From Phoma sp. XZ068 (Eukaryota > Ascomycota > Dothideomycetes > Pleosporales > Didymellaceae): a stretch of 64,000 nucleotides of DNA. The DNA lies in assembly GCA_004835665.1 (NCBI GenBank), contig ML240445.1, forward strand, positions 124,001 to 188,000, written 5' to 3'. Shown here piece after piece: positions 12,145-23,020 of the stretch (position 1 is its first letter; each line of letters begins with the position of its first letter). Below the pieces are notes generated by a model that was given only the letters and a program-made list of their open reading frames with translations, was not told the origin of the DNA and did not search any database. A program made the position numbers and the translations under genes.

Positions 12145-13082
12145 ATGCGCCGTATGACATACCCGAGAAATTTACCTACGGTATCGTACCATCGCTCTCG
12201 CGAGTCCAGCTCTCCGCCGGCTTCCTCCGCGCACGACGTCCACGAGTCAGTTGAGCTCCCAGATCTTCATGGTGGCTACACGGCAAGCTCGCTGCCAATA
12301 CTCGATCCCAGCGAACCAGTTCATGTTACCAGTGATGCGATTGAGCTAGTCGATCAGGTGTTGCAGCAACATGCATATAATCATGATCATGATGCGCTTA
12401 TGACCGATGATGGGGATGACGGGGCAGCAACACCAAGGGCAATCGCGGATGAAGAGCCTAAAGAGTATGAACAGTCTGATATAGATAAAAGCATGGCAGA
12501 TCTTAATCCCCTTGTTGTATCGTATTAGACTTGTAGCTTTGCAGAGTGTGATGATGAAGATGACTCTAAGCCCTCACACGCGCCAACAGTGGGATCAAGC
12601 AGGACCAGTAGGTTTGGGCAAAGACAAGGGACTAGTAGGTTTTAGAATTTAAAGGTCCAGACGACCCGTCCAATGAAGTTGATCACGGGACGGAGCCATT
12701 CACTGTGTCTGAACTCGAAACAGACATGGCTGCATTCATTAACAAGCACTGCCTGTCTAGACCTGCATGGCGAGATCTGCTGACCGTTCTCCGCTTGATC
12801 CAACCGTTGCCAGATGAGATTGAGCGCCTGCCAAAGCGTGTCGACACCCTCAAAAACAAGCTCAAGGAGCACCTGCCTCTCCTGCTAATGCGTAAGGCGA
12901 CGTTGCAGATAGATCCACAGAAGCTACCCACTCGTGCTCAGCTTACTAAGGATCTCTATTTCTTTAACACGAGTGCTGTATTTGCGCGCATGCTGCAATC
13001 CCAATCAATGATGGCACGCGGTCATTTTAGTATAGCTGAGTTCGTCGGTGAGCCTGTTAAGTTCTACCATTCTGAATATTAA
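12145..13082 (+). pseudogene. Degraded ORFs, possible transposon-related protein
   Basis: Two open pieces on the same strand (12145-12528, 127 codons; 12705-13082, 125 codons) separated by stops. The first has an acidic, His/Asp-rich stretch (AYNHDHDALMTDDGDDG). The second reads as a folded segment with LPDEIERLPKRVDTLKNKLK, DLYFFNTSAVFARML and VGEPVKFYHSEY, then is interrupted by A/T-rich sequence. The style reminds me of large fungal transposon-associated proteins, but I cannot name a family. The break after HSEY and the surrounding A/T bias suggest decay, not an intact gene. Confidence 0.35.
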
Positions 13083-13210
13083 TAATGAATATCTTTCTAG
13101 TACTACCCTCTCTATTAATATTTAATAGCAGCTAGAGTAGATGCCTAGATTTAAGGGTAGTAGTATAATAGTTAATAATAAGGTTAAAGAAGAGCTGCTG
13201 CTTAGAAGCT

Positions 13211-13284
13211 AGTGTAATAGACAGTGTAATAGAGAGTGTAATAGACAGTGTAATAGACAGTGTAATAGACAATATAATAGACAG
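13211..13284. repeat. 12-bp tandem repeat, 6 copies
   Basis: Six head-to-tail copies of AGTGTAATAGAC with single-base variants (AGTGTAATAGAG at 13223, AATATAATAGAC at 13271). It lies in A/T-rich DNA between the degraded ORFs and array 4. Confidence 0.9.
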
Positions 13285-13813
13285 GTGGTAAGTAATAACA
13301 GGGTAGTCGCGCTTTGTGTTCCGCTAGTAGGTGAGTGGGTCTAGATCTTCTGGTGCCTAATGTAACTCCTCCTCCCAACTCTTTAGTCTGTGCAAAGGTC
13401 AATGGCTAAGCAGTTCCTCGTCAATAGGCACGCTTACTAAGCCTGGTCTCCGCATTCCAAGCTCATCAAAAGAACCGTCAGGTTTGACAGGAATTGACTC
13501 CAAATCAGGACCGTCTTCCTCTACCCCAAGTTCATCATCACCATACGAATCTAGCCGTTCATGGCAGCAGTTTTCCTGGCAAAACACGTAGGCACTAGGC
13601 TAATCATTGTGCTGCTGCAGTCTCAACATTTACATGGAAGTGGCCCGCGGCGTAACGTTCCCTGCCTGCCGTATCCGTAGCAGCCTTCTGTTACGCGTGA
13701 ATGAAACTGAAATATGTACTACGGAAGTGTATATAGTAACCATCACATATATCAGTCAACATGCCAGCGATCGACAAAAGTTAAAGAATTTAGTTAATAG
13801 CTAGTATAAAAAC

Positions 13814-13971
13814 CCAGAGAATTGAATCAATGGTGAGTTTGGGAAGAAGCCAGAGAACTGAATCAACAGCAAGTATGGAAAAGCCAGAGAACTGAATCAA
13901 TGGCAAGTATGGAAAAGCTAGAGAACTGAATCAATAGCAAGTATGGAAACGCTAGAGAACTGAATCAATAG
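13814..13971 (-). repeat. 3' repeat array 4 (5 units, minus strand)
   Basis: Five units with plus-strand cores AGAGAAYTGAATCAAY at about 13816, 13852, 13886, 13920 and 13954 (period 34-36). On the minus strand they read RTTGATTCARTTCTCT, the same family as arrays 1-3. The array lies about 105 bp past the stop codon of the minus-strand CCCH gene and points the same way, so it matches the gene-array polarity of the other three loci. Confidence 0.92.
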
Positions 13972-14075
13972 CTGGGCGTGAAAAAGAGTGTCGGGGTATC
14001 ATGTTGTCGGTCGACAGCCGAGAGCATAGTATAAAAGCTGTACAAAGCGTGCGCGAAATAATCAAGTGAGGCCTT

Positions 14076-15252
14076 CTAGTCGTCGTTGCTCGATACGTAA
14101 CCGATAGAATCGTCATCCTTGTCAGCAGATTCATCCATGCGTGAATCCATGACATCAGTCGAGGCGACAGCAGCGGGGCTCATGGCGGTGGTAGGGGTGG
14201 TGGCGGCAGCAGCAGCAACAGGATTCAGTTCCATTGGTGTTGTCGTTGGAACGCGTGGAGTGTTACGCTGCCTCTTCGGGTGGATCGCAAAGCCGCCGCT
14301 GATTCCGCTCTGCTCAGTGGACTTGCTTTTCTGCTATAATATGGTCAACAACACTCTGAGGTACTGTCGATAGAAAACGTACTTCACCTATGGGAGCAGG
14401 CATTGGCGGGCTATAGATTTCCAAGCCAGATGCGTATGTATACGCCCACCTGTTCTTCGAATAAGACCAGGACGCAGTCAACGCCTCGCCATACTGAGGG
14501 TGAGCTGGTGGTCGCGGGAAGTCTAGTCGTGGAGGGAAAACCGGGAACGCAGAACCCGTTGTCGATGGAGCGATACGAGCATCCACACCAGGATCGGATT
14601 CCCGTTTACGCTTGTTAGATATGGCCCAGTTTTGTGTAGACTTCATGGCACTGGAAGGGCGAGGAGGATGCAAGAATGCCCTGGGACATGCGCGTACACC
14701 TGTGGGCAGCATATCTGGCTTGGCCAAGAGTGCCTCCTTGGTCTCACCTTGCCAGTTTGCCTTGACATTGTTCGCTGGCTCAGGAGCGACCCCGTTCTTC
14801 GGGTTGAACTCTTCCCTCCCCTTGGCTGCTGGGAGAGTGTAGTTGTGGGCTTTGCCACGGTTCATCATGACTGACCATATCTGGTCGTTGTAGCTTGTAT
14901 CCTTGGCAAGCACACAGCGGCATTTCTGCCCACCGAACCAACGACATTCCGAACAAGGGTCATCTACGCCGCCGCGTCCCAACTTGTCACACTACGGACT
15001 GTTAGTATATGAGACCCATCCAGATGGTCAGCAGGGTAGACTTGCCGGATACATTCTCTGCATGCATCTTTGGCATGCTGCATTGACTTGGTCAGGTACC
15101 ATGTACCCGTCAGACCTCAGCATTGCGTTGGGCAGCGATGGATCCAGGTTTTCGTGGTGCTCGCGTGCACAGTCATTCCCATGTTGGCATTTACCGAGAG
15201 GCCAATCATGGCAGACCGCAGCCGAGACAACGTCGAGGGCGATGGAGGTCAT
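14076..15252 (-). CDS. CCCH zinc-finger protein with a GC-AG intron
   Basis: Three exons (15252-15046, 14991-14383, 14333-14076) give 357 aa. Near the N-terminus, CHDWPLGKCQHGNDCAREH is an exact C-x7-C-x5-C-x3-H (CCCH) finger, usually RNA-binding. A second cysteine cluster spans the first splice: CQRCMQRMYP joined to CDKLGRGG, then PCSECRWFGGQKCRC. Intron 1 (15045-14992, 54 nt) must use a GCAAGT donor to keep frame; it has a perfect TACTAAC branch site. Intron 2 (14382-14334) is ordinary (GTACGT...TAG). Exon 3 encodes an Ala/Thr/Pro-rich, then acidic tail ending SIGYVSSNDD. The ATG at 15252 is preferred; an upstream in-frame ATG lies in MITE and CA-repeat sequence. Function unknown; probably nucleic-acid binding. 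Repeat array 4 follows the stop codon. Confidence 0.75.
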
Positions 15253-15350
15253 AATTTCAAATTTCGAGAAAAGTTCGGTGTGTGCGTGTGTGTGTGCGTG
15301 TGTGCTGTGGTGTTGGGTGGGTCGAAGATGTGGTGGCAGTGGTTGAACTA

Positions 15351-15607
15351 CCGTAGAAATTGGTTTGCCTCGCCAAACGCTAGCGAGGAAAAAGCGGCCC
15401 CTCAAAAAAAAAGTGGAGACAGCATGGCTAATCAGAAGCTGCGTTCAGGATATAAGCATTTAGAAATGTTAGAAATGACAGTAGCACATCCAAAATTAAG
15501 AGTCCTAATTGGTTTCATCTGATTGAGCTTATCTAAGGGGGCATACGCGCAATCCGGGCTGTTGCCGTACCCTGCTAGCGTTCGGCGAGGCAAACCTATT
15601 TCCACGG
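15351..15607. mobile_element. 257-bp MITE with 34-bp TIRs and TA target duplication
   Basis: Terminal inverted repeats at 15351-15384 and 15574-15607 begin CCGTRGAAATWGG and include GTTTGCCTCGCC...ACGCTAGC, with 3 mismatches in 34. TA is present on both sides (15349-15350 and 15608-15609), the hallmark of Tc1/mariner-type insertion. The interior has no ORF of note. The left end is 98 bp upstream of the CCCH gene start, so it may sit in or near that promoter. Confidence 0.9.
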
Positions 15608-15791
15608 TACTGTTCGCAGTGCGGCTCGGATAATTAACCCGCCGCGCGAGAGTAGCCGTGCACACCATGTCACAAAGCTAATATTGGTTTTGCAGTCTAA
15701 CACAGTAGAGATCTCGACGCCACTTCAACACAATAGTGAATCAACCGCATAGCCAATCAACCACCCAATTAAGATCCAATCACGCCTCAAG

Positions 15792-17234
15792 ATGCCATCT
15801 CCATTCTCCATTGATCGTCGTGCACTTTGCCAACACGCCGACTATCGTGTAGGCTGCTTGTCTTGCAGCGCTGATGACATGCGGAGCGAGCTTAAAGAGG
15901 TAGCGTGATACCATCTCTTTTTTCAATTGCTAGACTGACAACTCTCAGGCTGTTACAGAGAGCAGCAATCGAGGAGAGTCAATGAGGGCCTATCAGGCTC
16001 TTCTCGCAGACACCGCTGTTCGTGGCAGCGATAGAGAATGCTTTATTGCAAAGCTGGAAAGAGCCACAAAGCAATGCGCGGCATGGGATGAGCGTTGCCA
16101 AGTGCTGAAGGAAATGGTTGCCTCTGTGGAGGCACAAGTCAAAGATGTGTGCGATTGTAAGCGTAGCACCATGTTATGTTCAGTTTTGCACAAAATTAAT
16201 CTTCACTAGGCACTGACCCAAATGCACTCTCGGAAGCATTTGAGAACAATGCAACGGAGCGCGAAGATGAAATCCGGCAAATATGGCGCAATGCTGCGAA
16301 GAGCGAGGTTGATGACGGGTTCGTTCTCTTCTGTTCAGAGGATCCCACATGCGAGCTGTCATTCAAGGATATTGACCGTTCCAATATTTCGGCGACCGCA
16401 GACACGCTGGTGAGTGATGGGATTGGCCTCCAAATCTTTCTCAAAGCTGGCAAAGCTACCCAGAGGCTGCCAAATAAATCAGTAGGTGACCGGACTGACC
16501 CATCTATCATGAGTTATGGTCGCGCTCTTGAGATGTTTGGTGTGCCAGATGGGCCTGGGAAAGACTGGCGCCAAGCGAGAGAGCCAAGTACAGAGCCTGT
16601 GGTAAGGGAGATGATGGCGCAGGTCGATGTCACGAAAACAACATCAAAAGCCGAGAAGCAAGAGGCAACAACCGAGTACGATTACCGAAGACTGTGCGAT
16701 TGGCAATCTCCAACCACTCCGTTGTTGTCAGAAGACCAACAATGGGCTCTTTTCGGCAGCAGGAAGCATATGGCAGATGCGGCTATCCTTGCTCGTCAAT
16801 ATGCTAAGCTAGTGGCCGAAAAAGAGCGCAAGAAGAGCACAAAACGAGAGGGGGTCAAGCAGGTCAAGAACGGCAATCAAGACGACGGGAGCTCAACGGC
16901 AAGTCCTGCAACATCAGAGAATCCTACCGAGGTTACAACAAATAGTGGATGGCCACCAGTTGATCAACTCGATTGGGCGGGACTCACAAACTGGTTATCC
17001 CGCTGCAAACAGGTGGACAAAATCTTCGGAAAAGATACTCTCCCGTCTTGGAACAAGCAACGAGAGCAACGCCGAGCCACGATAGTAACCCAACTCAAGG
17101 CATGGGTGCCTCCTCAAGGATTCGATGACGGTTCGTCGAGCCACCAGGACCCGAAACAATTCTACACCGGCACACCTCGTTGCATCCTCGATGCAAAGAA
17201 ACTTGGCTTGAACCTGCAAACCGCTAAACGCTAG
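15792..17234 (+). CDS. Hypothetical 446-aa island protein
   Basis: Three exons: 15792-15899, 15949-16156 and 16210-17234, with introns of 49 nt (GTAGCG...CAG) and 53 nt (GTAAGC...TAG), total 446 aa. The N-terminus MPSPFSIDRRALCQHADYR has a small Cys/His cluster (CQHADYRVGCLSC). Residues ~40-150 are charged and probably helical. The middle has a Lys/Glu tract (AEKERKKSTKREG) and a Ser/Thr-rich linker; the end has Trp/Pro-rich segments (DWAGLTNWLSRC, KAWVPPQGFDDG). I do not recognise the family. A GTGAGT at 16410 could act as a donor, but the frame stays open through it. The upstream MITE ends 185 bp before the ATG; repeat array 2 starts just after the stop. Confidence 0.65.
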
Positions 17235-17240
17235 GCTCTA

Positions 17241-17510
17241 CCTGCGATCCTCTCAACTACCTGCTATTGATTAATTTCTCTGGCTCCTCTCAACCACCTG
17301 CTATTGATTAATTTCTCTGGCTCCTCGCAACCACCTGCTATTGATTAATTTCTCTAGCTCCTCTTAACCACCTGCTATTGATTAATTTCTCTAGCTCCTC
17401 TTAACCACCTGCTATTGATTAAGTTCTCTAGCTCCTCTCAACTACCTGCTATTGATCAATTTCTCTAGTGTCTCTTAGATACCTACTCTTAATCTAGTTT
17501 TCTAGCTTTG
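17241..17510 (+). repeat. 3' repeat array 2 (6 units, 37 bp, plus end unit)
   Basis: ATTGATTAATTTCTCTRGCT repeats start at 17266, 17303, 17340, 17377, 17414 and 17451, each followed by CCTCTYAACYACCTGCT. The array closes with a different unit, TCTCTTAGATACCTACTC then TTAATCTAG, that also closes array 3. It begins within 35 bp of the preceding TAG stop (17232-17234) and is on the coding strand. Confidence 0.95.
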
Positions 17511-17779
17511 TACCTCCAGTTCCGCTATGTGTTGTCTCTGCTCCGCTAGAGATGTGACATAACCTTCCTGAGAATTTTGAGATTCCCCGTCTGAAGCAAT
17601 CAGGTTCTTCCCCATGCAAGGTCTGAATCAAGCGCGTTCTCGCGCTGCACTGCTGTCGACTGATGGGTAACATACTCGTGTTGCAGCTCCGTGCTGCTTC
17701 GACAACAACCCTGGTCTGAGGCCTCGAACATCTACTGGTGATGCTGTCATACCGAACACTTGAGGACATCTCAAGATAT

Positions 17780-18500
17780 CGCTCGTGTGTAAATAGTAGT
17801 CTTTAATAATACAAGTATAGGGATAGTTATCTTTTATATAATAGGCTTTATTAAAGATAAGTAAGTTAATCTAAGCTATACTAATAAAAGAATATATTAG
17901 ACACTAGGATAGAACCTCTGTAGCGTATATAATAACTATATTCTTAATAAAATAAGTATCCTAAGTGTCAGGCTTGATAGCCGGGGGCACTGGGGAGAGA
18001 AGTACGAGTACGAGCAGTTGGGACCAAGGTGGTCCCAAACGAGGTAGATTGACTGTAGATTGACTGTAGACTGTTCGCTGCCCCGCAGGGAACAGGCCTA
18101 TAGGGCTCTATATAGTCTGGTTACCCCGCTCGGAGGCAACTCCGGCGGTGCTGCGCTAGTAGAGTGTAGGAGTACAAGTATCAGACTCAAACGAGCCCAT
18201 TTCCTGACACTAAGTAGGTTTATACTATAAACTAGCACCTATAGCGCTATAGATAGGTTTAACACCTTAGTTAAGACTATACTAGAGGATGTTTACTTAC
18301 TAAAAGATAAGGTTAACTAAGTTAACCTATAGAATATTAGTACTAAGAGCCTAGTATATAGGAGCACTACTAATAAGAAAGAAGGTAGTCTTATATATAC
18401 TACCTGTTACTCTATTTTCTAGTTCCTTATTAAGAATTTACTTAAGTAGAAGTGTTGTAATATAGGTTTTACCTAAACTAGTATTAAGCACCGCTATTGT
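17780..18500. other. AT-rich, RIP-like decayed DNA
   Basis: Two strongly A/T-rich blocks (about 17780-17965 and 18215-18480), rich in TATA, TAATA and CTAG words and without open frames, flank a GC-richer solo LTR. Such composition is typical of RIP-degraded repeats in ascomycetes. I did not compute RIP indices. Confidence 0.65.
17966..18209. mobile_element. Solo LTR, 244 bp, CTAAG target-site duplication
   Basis: Starts TGTCAGG and ends CCTGACA, a 7-bp terminal inversion with the TG...CA ends of LTR retrotransposons. CTAAG is duplicated on both sides (17961-17965 and 18210-18214). It has a TATA-like CTATATAG near 18111. It is clearly GC-richer than the A/T-rich sequence on either side, so it probably inserted after that sequence had decayed. 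Superfamily cannot be told from an LTR alone. Confidence 0.9.
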
Positions 18501-19182
18501 GTTACCGCTCTTAGCCCTCTGGAACAGCTGTTGAAGTCGTACCTAAGCAAAGCTCGTGGTACGTCGTTCGGTTGGTTCTCAGGGATGAGTACGGCCAGAG
18601 GTGTGACGGTTCACGGGTCACGGGTTACGGAGTCGTCTCGAATAACGGCTCGTCGTCTGAGTAGTATACTCGGACGACCTAAGAGGTATTGAGAACACGA
18701 TGCACAGTAGATTGTCTAGTTGAACACACCGTCCTAAGGAGAGTGTCCAGTGGTGTTATATACAGCTGTGGTACGTACTGTAGTACGTATTGTGGTACGT
18801 ACTCTTCTTAAATGCCGTGCTCAAGAGAGTAGTATCGTTGAACGAATCAGGAGCTGTATTGCCCTTGATCGACGTACCCCGCAGTGGCTTTGTTACAGGA
18901 CGAGCGAATCGAGTCGTGAGCTTTCCTTTGGTTGCTCACTCGCCAAGGAGTGAGCACTTCCGCTTCCTCCGTTGGTCGAATCATCAGAGATATCATCACG
19001 CCGTCGGACCTGATTGGTCTGGCTGACTCGTTCGAATGTCCGTTCCCGTTGGATCGTAACAACAGCTTAGACTAGTAGTCGCGGGGGTTGGTAATGCGAA
19101 CAGTCGTTTCCTGTTTCGCAAGGATATCTCAGATGGAGAGTTGTTCTTTATTTATGTCCTTTAAAGCAGCCTCCTCCACCTC
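18501..19182. other. Non-coding stretch with short GTACGTA repeats
   Basis: No supportable gene. Around 18767-18803, GTGGTACGTACTGTAGTACG and neighbouring copies form a short imperfect tandem, partly palindromic (TACGTA). Confidence 0.4.
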
Positions 19183-20340
19183 TTACTGCGTGACATAAGA
19201 ATTGATATTGGCAGCAAGCGCTTTTAAGATATCATTCTGTGTTCTGCGTCTTTCTGAAGTTGTCCTCAGGCCGTGTGCGTGAGGAATATCAGCGTCAATG
19301 TTCGAGTCATCGTCCTGGTCTATGTCTCGTACTCGGACCTCCTGATGGTCGAGTTGCTGAGTATGATCGATTCCACCTTCCGAGATTGACATGTCATTGC
19401 ATGAGAAGTAGTCCAACTCCTGCTCATAAGAAGTAGTCCAACTCCTGCTCCTCATGAGAAGTAGTCCAACTCCTGCTCCTCATGAGAAGTAGTCCAACTC
19501 CTGCTCCTCATGAGAAGTAGTCCAACTCCTGCTCCTCATGAGAAGTAGTCCAACTCCTGCTCCTTATGAGAAGTAGTCCAACTCCTGCTCCTTATGAGAA
19601 GTAGTCCAACTCCTGCTCCTCATGAGAAGTAGTCCAACTCCTGCTCCTCATGAGAAGTAGTCCAACTCCTGCTCCTCATGAGAAGTAGTCCAACTCTTGC
19701 TCTTCGTCCCTGTATATGTCTCGCACTCGGACCTCCCGATGGTCGAGTTGCTGAGTATGATCGATTCCGCCTTCCGAGATTGACATGTCATCGCATAAGA
19801 AGTAGTCCAACTCTTGCTCTTCGTCCCTGTCTATGTCTCGCACTCGGACCTCCCGATGGTCGAGTTGCTGAGTATGATCGATTCCACCTTCCGAGATTGA
19901 CATGTCATCGCATGAGAAATAGTCCAACTCTTGCTCTCCATCTACGTTCGCCCACCCCATATTCACCTGTGGGCATTGTGGAAGCAATGTAGCCTTAAAA
20001 CACGAGTATATACAAGAAGAATAGGGAGGAAGTAGAGACGCGCGATGGTTAAGGAGAACGTTTTGGTTCAAAGGACTGTGTTCGAGGGTGAGAGAAGGGT
20101 ACCTGGAGGACGTTTGCTTGCTGAAAGACGAGGTTGACACTCGCGTTGTCGTTCGTCGCGGTCTCTAGTCATGGCATCCACACTGTTCTGCAAAGAGTTG
20201 ATCTCTGAATCCATTGCGAGTTCGAGCTGAGCCATCGCTCATTGAAGCTCATCGTAGTCGTGCTTTAACTCGTTGTACCCAACTCTGACGTTGCTCTTGT
20301 TCTTAACATCTTCTTGCGCTTTGCCTGCGGCTCTCTGTCC
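19183..20340 (-). pseudogene. Repeat-containing coiled-coil protein, broken
   Basis: On the minus strand the region reads in pieces as one former protein: a helical segment (about 20310-20150) with MAQLELAMDSEINSLQNSVD and an upstream in-frame TGA, then two or three copies of a ~39-residue block (EQELDYFSCDDMSISEGG plus HTQQLDHREVRVRDID), then a tail NDILKALAANINSYVTQ ending at 19183. In the middle the coding block is replaced by an 11-copy 28-bp minisatellite, which shifts frame with each unit and brings stops every 84 bp. The locus is therefore probably not translated whole, although an intact start with introns cannot be excluded. Confidence 0.5.
19403..19707. repeat. 28-bp minisatellite, about 11 copies
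   Basis: Units GAGAAGTAGTCCAACTCCTG + CTCCTCAT repeat from about 19403 to 19707, with few variants (CTTAT for CTCAT; CTTCGT in the last). The unit matches part of the longer coding repeat on either side (minus-strand EQELDYFS). Unit length is not a multiple of three. Confidence 0.95.
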
Positions 20341-21114
20341 CTACATATCTACTCCACTAATAATGCACTGGTGCTATCTCCACCGCCAGATAGTACACGA
20401 TTATTTGCGTCGTCGGCCTACGTGCACATTTTGCTTGTGAATGATGGGCGGCGCGGCGCAGTGAGAGAAACGCGTGCGCGCAAGTAAAATGGGGGCGACC
20501 GACGCGAGGCGTTCGAGGTGGAATGACAGGCGCGCAAATGCACACCTGGGCAGCGAGCAATGGCAGGTATTGAAAGCTGCTTCCCGCCGTTCCTTTCTAT
20601 CATTCTTCTTCCACCCTTGCACTCTGTCTGTCCCAGCTCCAATGTTCTACCATTCCCGAGGTCACCGTCGACATCGACACAGTGGATGAAGCACTCTCAT
20701 ATCAGCCCTTTCCACATATCCAGCATCTTCGCCGACGCTTGGCGCGGATGGCGCACCACCTGCAGCAATAGCAATCGCGACCCGCAACTTCTTCTAACAA
20801 CCCTCACGGTGAGTAAAACTCTTCTTCTTCGTGCCAACCTTCGTGCCTCAGTCCAACTTTGACATGAATTGACAAGTTGGCCAGGTCCAACATGGCTGAC
20901 TCCAACTAACCAGGCCCAGTTATAAGGATGGATTGGCGACGTACGAACGGCCACCGCTTCACAAGAACGGCCAAGTCGTATCAAGGTCTTGGAGGCAGCG
21001 ATTTGGCTGCGGCAGTTCGTGAAGAAGGCTAAGTCCTAGCTTATCAAGGTCTTGGAGGCAATAGATTCGAATTTCGCTAGGTATGTGGTCTAGAATCAAC
21101 TAAGCTCAAGTCTC
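20341..21114. other. Non-coding stretch
   Basis: Short overlapping frames only. A 20-bp direct repeat (TATCAAGGTCTTGGAGGCA) occurs near 20977 and 21041. No gene or element structure that I can defend. Confidence 0.35.
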
Positions 21115-21330
21115 TAGATGCTCCAGATGCTCCAAAATGTCCAAATGGCGTCCAAATGTACACAGCGATGCACGGCAATGTCCTAGTGTCTAGCGGAGTC
21201 CTAACCAGCGCAATATCCCCTCAAACTTCAAGGAGGTCCGATGCCATGGCAATGCTTCGCCAGCCTACCCACCCCCAAGAAAGTCCACTCCCCACTTGAG
21301 CCACCATCCTCCGTCATCCTTGCTGATCTT
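21115..21330. repeat. Dispersed repeat, copy B
   Basis: Counterpart of 11705-11930 in the same orientation, GC-richer and probably the less mutated copy. Shared blocks are listed under copy A. It is followed immediately by DNA with no counterpart near copy A. Confidence 0.6.
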
Positions 21331-23020
21331 TAGCCCAGACCTTGACATTCTTTCAGACCGCTCCTGTCCACAGCTGCATTGGGCAGCGAACGATACCGCG
21401 ATGATGCATCAGACCCTGCGCCGGAGCTTCATCATGTCCATGACAGACCATGACTTCACAGCCGGTGAGGTGTCCCACTCGAGCTTGGGGTTCCCAGTGA
21501 ACGGTATCATCACACCAGATCAGCCAGTATCCATCCTCCATCCTTGTGTTCCACTGCCATCATTATCAGTCGCCGTGGATACCTGGGTATGCCTCGAAGG
21601 GGTCGGTCGGTATGGGATGGGTCAATGTCGGTATGGGTCGTCGATGTTGGTGTTGATGGAAGATGTCGACATGGACGATGATCATCTGGGCAAGGTTAGT
21701 GATGTGACATCGTGGATGTGAATGCTTACTTACCTAGAACGGACTTGAGCGCCGATGCCCTTGACCTTGGTGAGGAACGGCTTGAGTTGCTTGAGCAGGT
21801 CTTCTGGTCCAGCGATGCGAGCAGTCTTGGTGAGCTGCGAGTACTGAAACGCCAATGTCTTCGTCCTGGCTCTTGCGAGCAAGCTCCACTCCAAAGGCCT
21901 TTGCAGAGTCATCTCAGCCGCGACGGCCGACCATCGGGCGATTGCTGATGCTTTCGAGGATCTGCGGTGCAGAGTGGGTGGTTGCCGTCGTCGCCGTTGT
22001 CATCGTCGCCGTCGTTGTGGGAGTGGAAAGTAGGTGAGAGGGAGCTGGCCGGGCGGGGGCTTTGCTATGAGCAAATCTGCGCAGACTCTGCTAGCATGGC
22101 TTGGCGGAGCCGTTTGCGCGCTGCGCTGGCGACGGCAGCAGACAGCAAATGCGCGGTGAAATGAGAGTGACAGCCGGCGATGACATGGCAGGCCTGTACT
22201 GACGTGATGGCTGGACGGCAACGGCGGCGGCGGCGGCGGCGATGGCTACAGCAAGGTATCGAAACTATCGAACAGCTGGATTACCGAAATGGGAAGTCGG
22301 CGATGGAATTCATGGTGTTGATTTTGGTGCAAGGCTGACGAACCGCAGGGCTGACCACAGGCCTACTCATGTACCCCATATACTGAACCACAAGCAACCT
22401 TGAATCGAATAGAGGCGTTCGTTCCCACTGTCCAGCTCATCAACTGTCATTCATCGGGACCCTTCCAAAGTTCCATTGCGTGTCTACAGACATGGTGCGG
22501 ATCGATCGATCGACAAGGTCATCCATGGATGGGCGGACCTGATGGAAGTCGTGATGGAGTCGATGGGTGTGATGGAGGTGGGTGGTGTTGAAAAGACCGA
22601 GTGAGGGGGAACGGATCTGACCACATCGCACATGCCCAGCCACTGCACCTCTCATCATTCGGCAGGAGGCAGCAGCCACGAAATGCCACAAGGTTTATTA
22701 TCGTGCAAAAGTCGCTCCTAGTTATTATGGGGGGAAGGGAGTTAGGATCAGGACCTGAACAAAGAATCGGTGTCGAGCATGAGCAGCCTGAGGTATCAAG
22801 ATTGCAATCGCGAACAGCCTGAGTGGCAATAAGCCGAGGTTGGGCCGAGCAAGATTCAACTGGTGGACGCGCCAAGATAATAGGGCCGAATGTGACCGAA
22901 ATAGCGCGTCAAGTACGCGGTGACAATAGTGAGCTTCTAGTATACGCACAATTTGCTACAATTTCACGCCCACGACACACCAGACTATAAACCGTAATTT
23001 ACTTTCATAAATCAATCACA
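21331..23020. other. Upstream region of the DEAH helicase, no clear gene
   Basis: Apart from the doubtful exon at 21730-21912, only overlapping short frames. A (CGG)n-type tract is at about 22218-22243 and a (CGT)-rich tract at 21973-22016. The helicase promoter must lie in its right end; the last bases before the ATG are TTTCATAAATCAATCACA. Confidence 0.35.
21730..21912 (-). CDS. Possible short exon, 60 codons
   Basis: Minus-strand frame beginning MTLQRPLEWSLLARARTKTL and ending KVKGIGAQVRSR looks protein-like (amphipathic, basic, mitochondrion-presequence-like start). It ends at a good donor (AG|GTAAGT at about 21735), and a CACTAAC branch plus CTTGCCCAG acceptor lies about 48 nt further on. 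However, joining there gives an immediate stop, so the frame cannot be extended convincingly. It could be the first exon of a truncated gene or chance. Confidence 0.25.
   Translation of the reverse strand: MTLQRPLEWSLLARARTKTLAFQYSQLTKTARIAGPEDLLKQLKPFLTKVKGIGAQVRSR

Noticed and set aside
15253..15405. N-terminal extension of the CCCH protein (HTHAHTHAH region)
   Set aside because: It is encoded by a CA microsatellite and MITE terminal repeat; the ATG at 15252 directly precedes the conserved part.
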